Source of the DNA: Phycisphaerales bacterium
Lineage (GTDB): Bacteria; Planctomycetota; Phycisphaerae; Phycisphaerales; UBA1924
Reading direction: 5' to 3'
Assembly: GCA_022843045.1 (NCBI GenBank)
Contig: JALHOJ010000022.1
Span: 1-51,856, forward strand
Length of the DNA: 51,856 nucleotides
The position numbers and the translations under genes are program-made. A model generated the notes under the pieces. It saw only the letters and a list, made by a program, of their open reading frames with translations. It was not told the origin of the DNA and did not search any database. This document shows, piece after piece, positions 1 to 6,943 of this stretch (position 1 is the stretch's first letter; the number at the start of each line of letters is the position of its first letter).

Positions 1-203
1 TCGGCTACAACGCCCTCACGCACGAATACGGCGACATGATCAAGATGGGCGTCATCGTCCCCACCAAGGTCGAACGCGTCGCCCTGCAAAACGCGGCAAG
101 CGTGGCCGGCCTCATGCTCACCACCGAAGCCGCGATCGTCGAGATCAAGGAAAAGAAGCCAGCGGGCGGCCATGATCACGATCATGGCGATATGGATTAC
201 TAG
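1..203 (+). CDS. groL: GroEL chaperonin, C-terminal 66 residues (5' end outside window)
   Basis: The window opens inside this gene. The visible residues ([17 protein letters not shown]... [23 protein letters not shown]) are the highly conserved C-terminal equatorial-domain segment of the 60-kDa chaperonin, which folds client proteins in the cytoplasm with GroES. Instead of the common GGM-repeat tail it ends in [12 protein letters not shown], a short His/Asp-rich tail that would project into the folding chamber. The stop is TAG at 201-203. A perfect 10-bp hairpin follows directly. No groES is visible in the window. Identity is near certain from the conserved segment. Confidence 0.97.
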   Translation, partial: GYNALTHEYGDMIKMGVIVPTKVERVALQNAASVAGLMLTTEAAIVEIKEKKPAGGHDHDHGDMDY

Positions 204-209
204 ATGACT

Positions 210-235
210 GCGTTCATGGTGACAGCCATGAACGC
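210..235 (+). terminator. Hairpin downstream of groEL, possible terminator
   Basis: A perfect 10-bp inverted repeat (GCGTTCATGG at 210-219, CCATGAACGC at 226-235) with a 6-nt loop starts seven bases after the groEL stop. No T-tract follows, so it may be a processing or stability hairpin rather than an intrinsic terminator. It separates groEL from the ATPase gene that starts 21 bases later. Confidence 0.5.
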
Positions 236-256
236 GGATTCGCGTACACTATCAGC

Positions 257-1741
257 ATGCTGAATCTCCTTAAGCTGGTCGATTTCGGGAACGAAGCCGG
301 TGACGATGTCGATTTTGCATCACTGAAGCAGTATTACCACGAGCGACCGGACTTTGAGTCAATGCTCGATCCCACGCGGGCGATGTTGGTTGCCACTGCC
401 AAAAAGGGCGTGGGCAAGTCGGCACTCTTGCGATGGGCCGAAGGAAAACTCCGAGAATCGAGTCCCGGTGAGATCATCGTGCGTTGCCGCGGCGCAGATC
501 TTGCGAGATCGCGTTTTGGATTCAGTAGCCAAACCACATCGCCTAACGATCGAATTCGAGAGTGGATGGTTCGATTGTGCACGGTTGTGAATCGCATCGT
601 TGCGCAGCGAATTGGCTTTGCGGTAAAGGATGATCATGTCACTTTGGTTGAAGCAGCGGAAATTGATGGATTCAAGGGGAAAAACATCATCGGAAGTCTC
701 TTGGACCGATTCGGTAGATCAATACCAGGAATCAACGTAGATAAGCGAAAAATAATTGAAGAAGTCGAGATACTTCGCCGTACCAAACCAAACGTCTGGA
801 TATTCATAGACGATTTAGACGCTACGTTTCAAAACACGGAAGAAGAAATTCTTGAGTTGTCGACGTTTTTCTCAGCGATGAGGTACCTCACGCAGGACGT
901 TTCTGGTTTCCGCTTTCGAGTAACTCTGCGGACTGACGTTTGGCCGGTGATCCGCCGACATGATGAGGCCCTCGACAAAATTGACCAGTATGTAAAGCCT
1001 ATTGAGTGGACTCGGGAAGAGTTTCGCCAGATCCTTGAAAAGCGGGTGAGGGCGCAGCTTTCGCCCCATCGTCGTCAAATTGTCCAGTCTCGCGGGCTCG
1101 TTGACTCCCTTCTGGATGAGCAGGAGTGGCTAAACTATATTGTGCAGCCGAAAATGCCGTGGGCTGACAAAGAAGTGCCAAGTCATCAAGTTCTTTATAC
1201 GCTCTCATATCAGCGTCCGCGATGGGGTATTCAGTTGTGTAAGCTGGCGCAGGCGGCTGCTCTTCGAGAAGGTATCGCATTTATATCAAAGTCGCACGTC
1301 GATGCTGTGTGGGGTGATTACGGCACTAGACGTATTGCTGATCTAGTCGTTGAGCACAAACATCAGTGCCGAGAGATTCAGGAACTAATTACATCATTCA
1401 GGGGATCTCCCAGAGAGTTCACTCGAGATGAGCTATTTGATTGGGTGAACAAAAAAGTTCTTCCGCATGTTCATGTAGTTATTGAGGGTGTACATACTCG
1501 AGCTTCCCGAGACATCGCAAGATTCTTGTACCGAGTTGGTTTTATTCTCGCGCGCAGCAGTTCTGATGATGGTTACGAGCACTATTCGTTTGATCAGATG
1601 CCCGATTTCTTGGACAACAAGACTAACCATGACTTCGGTGTGACGTGGGAGATCCATCCGTGCTATCGCGAAGCACTTGACATACGAAAAGTCGATCAGG
1701 CACACCGTGAGAAATTTGGCGAGCTTCGCAAAAGGCGTTAG
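257..1741 (+). CDS. P-loop ATPase, Sll1717/KAP-like family
   Basis: 494-residue cytoplasmic P-loop NTPase. Visible motifs are a Walker A variant AKKGVGKS at residues 48-55, where the first Gly is Ala, and a Walker B WIFIDDLD at 181-188. A sensor-like VTLRTDVWPVIRR segment follows near residue 230. The C-terminus (RFLYRVGFILA...WEIHPCYREALDI) resembles the winged-helix-like end of Sll1717-type ATPases. The family is poorly characterised; relatives include KAP/STAND NTPases, some with roles in phage defence. No partner effector or nuclease lies next to it. Codon and base use are clearly more A/T-rich than in every neighbour, which suggests horizontal transfer. The ATG at 257 has no good Shine-Dalgarno, but a TACACT box lies 7 bases upstream, so leaderless transcription is possible. 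The family call is from motif memory, not a search. Confidence 0.75.
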   Translation: MLNLLKLVDFGNEAGDDVDFASLKQYYHERPDFESMLDPTRAMLVATAKKGVGKSALLRWAEGKLRESSPGEIIVRCRGADLARSRFGFSSQTTSPNDRIREWMVRLCTVVNRIVAQRIGFAVKDDHVTLVEAAEIDGFKGKNIIGSLLDRFGRSIPGINVDKRKIIEEVEILRRTKPNVWIFIDDLDATFQNTEEEILELSTFFSAMRYLTQDVSGFRFRVTLRTDVWPVIRRHDEALDKIDQYVKPIEWTREEFRQILEKRVRAQLSPHRRQIVQSRGLVDSLLDEQEWLNYIVQPKMPWADKEVPSHQVLYTLSYQRPRWGIQLCKLAQAAALREGIAFISKSHVDAVWGDYGTRRIADLVVEHKHQCREIQELITSFRGSPREFTRDELFDWVNKKVLPHVHVVIEGVHTRASRDIARFLYRVGFILARSSSDDGYEHYSFDQMPDFLDNKTNHDFGVTWEIHPCYREALDIRKVDQAHREKFGELRKRR

Positions 1742-1783
1742 TTGGGTCGGCGGAAACGTAGTCCAAACTGCCCCCACCCCGTG

Positions 1784-1798
1784 GGCAGGTGGCACAAC
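1784..1798 (+). repeat. 15-bp direct repeat, copy 1 (GGCAGGTGGCACAAC)
   Basis: The identical 15-mer recurs at 2621-2635, immediately after the next gene; both copies are followed by a C-rich CCCCCACCCC stretch. The pair brackets the hypothetical gene at 2007-2621. The 3' part of this copy (GTGGCAC, 1789-1795) is also inverted-repeated by GTGCCAC at 1813-1819. Confidence 0.7.
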
Positions 1799-1816
1799 CT
1801 GACCCCCACCCCGTGC

Positions 1817-1852
1817 CACAGGCTGCCGTCGGCTTTGCGGCGGCTGCCTGTG
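1817..1852. repeat. REP-like imperfect hairpin
   Basis: CACAGGC-T-GCCG (1817-1828) pairs with CGGC-T-GCCTGTG (1841-1852) around an 11-nt loop: 11 base pairs with a single T/T mismatch. It sits in the 265-nt gap between the ATPase and the next gene and overlaps a smaller GTGGCAC/GTGCCAC inverted repeat. No T-tract follows. It could be a dispersed palindromic element or a transcript-end structure. The remainder of 1742-2006 is C-rich spacer with no recognisable gene. Confidence 0.55.
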
Positions 1853-2006
1853 CGATCTACCAAAACGCCCGCTATGACCCCCTGACCGACCCACACGCCC
1901 CCTCAACGCCAGCCCACCTCTCCAAGGGCAGGCAGCACACCCTGCCCATGCCGCCCTTCTCACGTTGATCCGTCCGGCTCCAGCAACTCGGCACTAGCAT
2001 CCCCCC

Positions 2007-2621
2007 ATGGGTCTTCGCCTCGTCTTCAGCATCCTGAAGCCCGTGCCGCGAGCCTTCGCCCGCGCGTGGGTCGCAGAGGCGCTGGCCGCGCTGCCAGGCG
2101 ACGCTCCCCGCACCGATCCCGCTGACTCCTGGCAGTACCGCCTCGGAACCACAGAGCTGCGCGTGGTCGCGGGCGCGGAAACCATCAACATCACGGACCA
2201 AGCCTGGCGGTTCGCGAGCAGCATCGCCGCCCGCCACAATCTCCTGCACCTGGAACTGCGCGCCCAGGAAGGCGCGCACTGGGACTTCACCCTGTTCCGC
2301 GGCACCGACGTCGTCGCCGACTTCAGCACCGATGTCGGGTACTTCGATCAAGACGAGCACGCGCCGCGGCCTTGGAAAGAAGGAGACCTCACGACATTCG
2401 CCGATGCGTGGGGAATCCCCGCGCCCGCGGTCGCTCCATATCTCTTCGACTGGCGAGCCCACCCCCAACCCAGGCGCATCTCGAGCACGGACAAGTGCGA
2501 GGTGGGCGATGTGGGTCAGATCTTCGACTTCATGCGCGTACTGGGTATCGAAGATCCCTTAAGCCACCCCGATCAGTTCACGCTCGCCGTGCCGACCTGG
2601 ATCGGATACTACCGCAAATAG
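2007..2621 (+). CDS. Hypothetical protein (204 aa)
   Basis: Soluble 204-residue protein with no signal peptide and no membrane segment. I do not recognise its family. It is rich in Trp, Asp and aromatic residues (SWQYRLGTTELRVVAG, HWDFTLFRGTDVVADFS, YLFDWRAHPQP) and looks like a compact mixed alpha/beta fold. Codon use is GC-rich like the chromosome, unlike the ATPase upstream. The start is ATG at 2007 without an obvious ribosome binding site. It is bracketed by two copies of a 15-bp repeat and stands between an apparently acquired gene and rsmH, so it may belong to an accessory insertion. Small stand-alone proteins of this kind are sometimes immunity or SUKH-like proteins, but nothing here proves that. 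Confidence 0.7.
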   Translation: MGLRLVFSILKPVPRAFARAWVAEALAALPGDAPRTDPADSWQYRLGTTELRVVAGAETINITDQAWRFASSIAARHNLLHLELRAQEGAHWDFTLFRGTDVVADFSTDVGYFDQDEHAPRPWKEGDLTTFADAWGIPAPAVAPYLFDWRAHPQPRRISSTDKCEVGDVGQIFDFMRVLGIEDPLSHPDQFTLAVPTWIGYYRK

Positions 2622-2635
2622 GCAGGTGGCACAAC
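2621..2635 (+). repeat. 15-bp direct repeat, copy 2 (GGCAGGTGGCACAAC)
   Basis: Second copy of the 15-mer at 1784-1798; its first base is the last base of the TAG stop of the 204-aa gene. It leads straight into a long C-rich tract. Confidence 0.7.
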
Positions 2636-2637
2636 TT

Positions 2638-2755
2638 GCCCCCACCCCCACCCCCCTCCCCCCTCCCCCCGCCCTCTCTGTCTTCCTCTCTCCCCCTCTC
2701 CGTCTTCCTCTGCGTTCGAAAGCCCACGTCCCACTTCGCGTCTCCGCGTTCAAGC
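2638..2755. repeat. Polypyrimidine tract and degenerate CTCTGCGTTC-type repeats
   Basis: 2638-2680 holds six or more runs of four or more C separated by A or T, so the minus strand has a strong G-quadruplex motif lying just 3' of rsmH. From 2680 on come degenerate short units (CTCTCTGTCTTCCTCTCT, CTCTCCGTCTTCCTCTGC, TTCGCGTCTCCGCGTTC). Similar phrases recur at about 42225-42305, so this looks like a dispersed low-complexity repeat. No coding signal is seen. Confidence 0.6.
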
Positions 2756-2797
2756 AGCCCTTGTGTTCGCCCGATGCCGTCTGGCGTGCTGATACCG

Positions 2798-3763
2798 CTA
2801 CGCCCTCTTCGCCCAGCGTAGTTTCGCCGACCGCGCCCGTGGATTGTCTTCCCTCTCAAATTCATCCGCCACGATCGGGTCGCGATTCTCCGCGGAGTAC
2901 ACCCCATCGCGAAACCCGTCGCGAAACGCATACTTGACCCGCCGGTCCTCGCCCGAATGAAAGCTGATGATGGCCGCGATGCCGCCGGGCTTGAGGACGC
3001 TGGGCAGCACCGTGAGCAGGCGATCAAGGTTGGCCAGTTCGCGATTGACCAGGATGCGCAGGGCTTGAAACGTGCGGGCCGCCGGGTGCAGCTTCGCGCC
3101 CGCCGCACGCGCAATGGTGAAGTCGCGCGCTTCGCACACAATCGCCATCAGGTCTTGCGTGGTTTCAATCGGTGCCGCTGCTCGGCGCTGCACGATCAGC
3201 CGTGCGATCTGCGGCGCATCGGTTTCGTCGCCCAGTTCAAGCAGAGCGTCCGCAATCTCACGCTCACTCATGCGTTGCAGCAACGCCGAAGCCGGTTGCC
3301 CGCGCGTGGGGTCCATCCGCATGTCCAGCGGCCCGGGTCTGCGATAGGAAAAGCCTCGCGCTGGATCGTCGATCTGGGTGCTTGCGATGCCCACATCCGC
3401 GAGGACACCATCCACACTGCCCAGCGCAACGCCCGCCTTCGCGAGCACGTTTTCGATCCCCGCGAAGTTTGTCTGGAACAGTTGAAACGTCGCGCGCGTC
3501 CGCACGTGCTTCAATCGGGCCCGGGCCAACGCCAGATTCGCGCCGTCCAGGTCAATCCCAATCAACATCCCGCCTTCGCCCAGACGTTCGAGCATCGCCG
3601 CGCTGTGTCCGCCCAAGCCCAGCGTGCAATCCACGACAATCTTGCCCCCGCTAACCCCGCCGCCCCCGCCCTGCGTGTCATCGTCGCGCAGTCCAAGCAC
3701 GTCGAGCACCTGCGGGAGCAGCACCGGGACATGCGGGAGATCGGAGCGTTTCTTGGCGATCAA
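2798..3763 (-). CDS. rsmH: 16S rRNA (cytosine-1402-N4)-methyltransferase RsmH
   Basis: 321 residues. HVPVLLPQVLDVL at the N-terminus, then VVDCTLGLGGHSAAML (the SAM-binding motif I region), GIDLDGANLALARARL, the DGVLADVGIASTQID block, GFSYRRPGPLDMRMDPTRG and the C-terminal FHSGEDRRVKYAFR are all hallmark RsmH/MraW segments. It N4-methylates C1402 of 16S rRNA using S-adenosylmethionine. A Gly-rich insertion (GGGGGVSGG) sits near residue 35. The start appears to be TTG at 3763; an ATG at 3767 is out of frame. The gene stands alone here, without mraZ, ftsI or the rest of a division cluster. It is divergent from the DUF3303 gene across 92 nt. Confidence 0.95.
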   Translation of the reverse strand: MIAKKRSDLPHVPVLLPQVLDVLGLRDDDTQGGGGGVSGGKIVVDCTLGLGGHSAAMLERLGEGGMLIGIDLDGANLALARARLKHVRTRATFQLFQTNFAGIENVLAKAGVALGSVDGVLADVGIASTQIDDPARGFSYRRPGPLDMRMDPTRGQPASALLQRMSEREIADALLELGDETDAPQIARLIVQRRAAAPIETTQDLMAIVCEARDFTIARAAGAKLHPAARTFQALRILVNRELANLDRLLTVLPSVLKPGGIAAIISFHSGEDRRVKYAFRDGFRDGVYSAENRDPIVADEFEREDNPRARSAKLRWAKRA

Positions 3764-3855
3764 ACATTGTAAGGAGAGTGGTTCCTGGTCCGCCGCGCCC
3801 CCAGTGCCGACCCACCAACGGCAAACTTTCTCACCGCTGCCCGCGTACGCCCTCG

Positions 3856-4122
3856 ATGCTCTACATGGTCATCGAGTCCTTCCGCTCCGCCAACCCAGAC
3901 CAAGTCGGCGCCCGCTTCCGAGCCAAAGGCCGCCTCATGCCCGACGGCGCGGGCCTCGAGTACGTCGCCAGTTGGATGGCCGCCGACGGCACTCGCTGCT
4001 ACCAACTCATGAACGCCCCCAGCCGCGAGGCCTTCGACGGTTGGATCGCCAACTGGTCCGACCTCGTCGACTTCGAAGTCATCGAAGTCCAAACCTCCGC
4101 CGACTTCTGGGCCAACCGTTGA
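3856..4122 (+). CDS. DUF3303 family protein
   Basis: 88-residue cytoplasmic protein starting MLYMVIESFR, with conserved FRAKGRLMPDG, YVASWM, RCYQLM and WIANWSDLVDFEVIEV segments. These match the small DUF3303 family, a dimeric alpha/beta-barrel-like fold of unknown function. The frame is open upstream to 3778, but the conserved family start is the ATG at 3856, so I chose it. It is divergent from rsmH. No operon partner is obvious. Confidence 0.85.
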   Translation: MLYMVIESFRSANPDQVGARFRAKGRLMPDGAGLEYVASWMAADGTRCYQLMNAPSREAFDGWIANWSDLVDFEVIEVQTSADFWANR

Positions 4123-4267
4123 CCCCCGCCTCTTCTGGCCCTCGCGCCACTTCGAACATGCCACTTTGTGCGCGCTTTCGCTCCCTTCGACCCTCCGCGC
4201 GCGCGCAACCCACCCCTTCCACCAACTCCCCACTTGCAATTCCAGAATCTTCGATCATGATGCTCTC

Positions 4268-4756
4268 ATGATCCCCGCGGTCCAACTCCCGCCCCTCCCG
4301 CCCGAGTCGCGTCACCTCATCACGCGCTTCCTCGCACTCGGCAACGACGCCGCCGCGCTCGCCGACGAACTCGCCCAGAACCTCTTCGACATCCTCGACC
4401 AACTCGCCGAGCCCGCCACCGCCGCCTGGCTCGCCCACTTCGCCGCCCTCGCCAACCAGCGCCGCCGCGAACTCGCCCTCCAAACCCTCGAATCCATCTG
4501 CAAGTCCAGCCTAAACCCCATCGAACACCGCCGCGCCGCGACCAAATTGCTCGCGAGGTCACACGCCACCAAAGTCCGCGGACCCAACTTGGAAGCTAGC
4601 TTGGCCGCGGCGTGCGTCGAGCCCCAGACGTCCAGTCGAACGGCGGCCCCGCGCCCGAACTCCACACCTCGCCCCGCCCACGCCCGCAGCAGCAATGAAG
4701 AACCCGCCCAAGTCAGCACGCCGTGCCGCACCGCTCCAGTGCAGAGCCATCCGCAA
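4268..4756 (+). pseudogene. Helical hypothetical protein with unresolved 3' end (possible frameshift)
   Basis: From the ATG at 4268 the first ~105 residues look like a genuine planctomycete-style helical protein: PPESRHLITRFLALGNDAAALADELAQ, AWLAHFAALANQRRRELALQTLESICKSS and EHRRAATKLLAR. After about 4560 the sequence becomes low-complexity, and the frame stays open to 6256, running antisense through the whole metallopeptidase gene. A natural end is therefore missing. A TAG at 4597-4599 in another frame would end the protein where such a domain should stop, which suggests a frameshift or sequence error near 4560-4595. The end given here is only the limit before the next gene. Confidence 0.4.
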
Positions 4757-5956
4757 TCACTTGGCGTCCTGCCTCGGCTCCACAGCCTTCCCCGACATCA
4801 ACTCCCACCGCCGCCCCTGATCCACGAATCGGCCCATGTATCCGCTGAAAACGCGAATGGTGCGGGTGGATCGATTCCAGTTCGCGCTGCCGTCGCCCGT
4901 CACGAAGTTGATCCTGACGAACGAGTGCCAGTCAAAGCGCTTGATCTGGGCGCGAAGTTCGTCGATGAGAGGCATGTGGCTCGCCAGTTCCGGCGAGTTC
5001 TCGGCGATCTCCCACTCCACGTTCGCTTCCTTGCTGAGCATCCCTTCGGGCATCATCAGCGGCGCGAGCGTGCGTCGCCAGGAGCGATGGATCTCCGCTC
5101 CGTAGTCCACCGCGCTGCGAATGTCACCGGCGCTCATGCCTGCGAATCTCGCGATCTCCAGGTACTTCTGCCGATCTGCCGCGACGGCGAGCGCGGCGAT
5201 CTGATACGCCCGCCGCGCATCGCTGTCATGCTCGCCCCGCACGGGCCATTCGTTCCGCGAGACTTCGCTGGCTTCGATCTGCAGCGATGTGACGCGGGCC
5301 ATGATCGCATCAAACGCGCGATCGGGCATGTGCGTCACGAGGTAGTGCGTCGCGAACGCGTCGGCCATGGTCTCTTCGTTGCCCAGGATCGGAATGCCAA
5401 ACTCGCGAATCAGGCCGTGCCCGATCTCGTGCAGCACGACATGCAGCGCGACATCGCGCGCAAACTTCGTGAGTTCGACGGGCTGGTGCGTGACGTTCTT
5501 CTCGGGCGGAGTTTCGATGGTCACGCCATCTGCGCCCAGCACCGGCCCGTGGTTGCAATTGACATGCTTCCATCGCCGCACTTCAGCGAACAGCTTGGCC
5601 TCGTCAATCCCAAACTCCTTGGCCGCGGCGCGAACGAGATCGTCGCCATGCTTGACGTTGCCGATGGTCTTCACCTCAAACGCGCGAACCGCATCGCCCG
5701 AGATGCCGGCCGTTCGCGTGAGCACGTTGGAGAGCACGTCCCACATCTCCCCAGGCCGGGCAAGATCAACGGAGCAGGTCTCGGTGATGGTCAATTGCTG
5801 GGCCGGAGCTGCTGGGGCAGCGGCAGGACCGGGGGCGGGCGCGGGGGGGGCGGGGGCAGGCGCGGGCTCAGGCTGCGCGATGGCCATGGCCGACCACATC
5901 ACCAACGGCACAAAGGCACGGAAGCACGCGCGGGGCGTGAAGGGCGAGAGCGGCAT
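4757..5956 (-). CDS. DUF4344-type metallopeptidase, exported
   Basis: 399 residues. An N-terminal hydrophobic signal segment (FRAFVPLVMWSAMAIAQ) is followed by a Pro/Ala linker at about 28-53. The catalytic HEIGH is at 176-180 (HVVLHEIGHGLI) and NEETMADAFA at about 193-201 provides the third ligand region. This HExxH plus EExxAD arrangement is that of DUF4344 putative metallopeptidases. The C-terminus (WHSFVRINFVTGDGSANWNRSTRTIRVFSGYM) also fits that family. It probably acts outside the cytoplasmic membrane; the substrate is unknown. The C-rich DNA of the linker is a G-run tract on the plus strand at about 5828-5865. It stands alone and is convergent with the ORF starting at 4268. Confidence 0.85.
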   Translation of the reverse strand: MPLSPFTPRACFRAFVPLVMWSAMAIAQPEPAPAPAPPAPAPGPAAAPAAPAQQLTITETCSVDLARPGEMWDVLSNVLTRTAGISGDAVRAFEVKTIGNVKHGDDLVRAAAKEFGIDEAKLFAEVRRWKHVNCNHGPVLGADGVTIETPPEKNVTHQPVELTKFARDVALHVVLHEIGHGLIREFGIPILGNEETMADAFATHYLVTHMPDRAFDAIMARVTSLQIEASEVSRNEWPVRGEHDSDARRAYQIAALAVAADRQKYLEIARFAGMSAGDIRSAVDYGAEIHRSWRRTLAPLMMPEGMLSKEANVEWEIAENSPELASHMPLIDELRAQIKRFDWHSFVRINFVTGDGSANWNRSTRTIRVFSGYMGRFVDQGRRWELMSGKAVEPRQDAK

Positions 5957-6101
5957 GGGTGGATCTCCAGCGTCAGTGACGACTCATCGCGCGGCAATGG
6001 TTGCAACGGCGCGAGCTTCCCGAGCAGGAGACTGTACCACAAATACGGCCCGGCGGTTGCTCCTGACCCGAAGAATCGCCAGAATTCACACATCAAGGCG
6101 G

Positions 6102-6653
6102 CTATCGCGACCAGTTGTACACATGCCGCTCAAAGAACTCGCCCTCCCCCTCAACCTTCACAAGCTTGCGGATCGAGAACCGACCCGGCGAGATGTCATA
6201 CACCCGCTGGATGGTCGCGGGCCGGTTGTTGTCAGTGCTGTCGTGCTGGGTCGTGATCGTGATATTTTCGCCACGGCGCACGCGAGACACGACTCGCTCG
6301 ACGGTGTCGCCCGATTGGATCGCGGCACCCTTCTCGATCACGCGAACTTCGCTCGAGGAGTTGGCGTCCGGTTCGTCGTTGTATCCCGTGGCCCACGTCC
6401 AGACGCCCGGAGAGATGCTCTTCACCAGCAAGGTCGAGCGGATGGTGGTTGACTTGTTGGAGGTGTAGTCGAGGTAGGTGAGCGTGCCGCTCCACACGGG
6501 TCCCGCGAGAGGGTCAAAGTCAGTGGATTGGATGAGGGTTGTGACATCAGCCGACTCGGATGGCCGCTGCTCGACACGCTTGCGGGAGGAATGACAGCCG
6601 GCAGAAAGGAGACACACCGCGAGAGACAGTGCGACGGCAAAGCGGTTGTGCAT
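6102..6653 (-). CDS. Putative lipoprotein, unknown function
   Basis: 183 residues from the ATG at 6653. MHNRFAVALSLAVCLLSAGC gives a classic lipoprotein signal with lipobox LSAGC and lipidated Cys20. The mature part is beta-rich (WSGTLTYLDYTSNKSTTIRSTLLVKSI, RVYDISPGRFSIRKLVKVEGEG) and I do not recognise its family. The frame is open further upstream to 6941, but the lipobox fixes the start near 6653; an ATG at 6680 would add nine residues. It is divergent from the antiporter across a gap that contains a zinc-ribbon relic. The lipoprotein acyltransferase gene lnt is elsewhere in this window. Confidence 0.75.
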   Translation of the reverse strand: MHNRFAVALSLAVCLLSAGCHSSRKRVEQRPSESADVTTLIQSTDFDPLAGPVWSGTLTYLDYTSNKSTTIRSTLLVKSISPGVWTWATGYNDEPDANSSSEVRVIEKGAAIQSGDTVERVVSRVRRGENITITTQHDSTDNNRPATIQRVYDISPGRFSIRKLVKVEGEGEFFERHVYNWSR

Positions 6654-6772
6654 GCAGCAGGATACCCGGTGTGTCCGCATCGCTCCGGTGTGCTTGCATG
6701 GTGTCCGTGGCGTCGCGATCGCGATGACGCACACTGGAAATATGGCATCTGGTCCGGTCAAGCGACTGTCGC

Positions 6773-6943
6773 GTGTGCATTCACTGCGGCTATGACCTGG
6801 CTTCGCTTTCAGAGAACAGAACATATCCGGAGTGGGGTTGCGAATATGAGAGTGAAGCGGTGCAAGATGTCTGGAAACGAACGGGATTCGCCTTTCTGCC
6901 ACCCCAAGTTCGAAACCAAGAGTCGTATCATCGCGGCTCATGA
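6773..6943 (+). pseudogene. Degenerate zinc-ribbon ORF overlapping antiporter start
   Basis: An open frame from 6728 with a possible GTG start at 6773 reads CIHCGYDLASLSENR, then YPEWGCEYE, ending with TGA at 6941-6943. The first half matches the planctomycete CxxCGYD zinc ribbon. The expected second CPECG knuckle reads YPEWG, so both Cys of that knuckle are lost. Its TGA overlaps the antiporter ATG at 6940 in an ATGA arrangement typical of translational coupling. It may be a decayed gene or a small coupled leader protein. Base use is less GC-rich than in neighbours. Confidence 0.4.

Noticed and set aside
3764..3770. ATG at 3767 as rsmH start
   Set aside because: It is out of frame with the RsmH coding sequence; the in-frame TTG at 3763 is used instead.
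6680..6941. Longer start for the lipoprotein gene (codons up to 6941)
   Set aside because: The extra residues carry no signal features and the lipobox fixes the start near 6653; the region holds a zinc-ribbon relic on the other strand.
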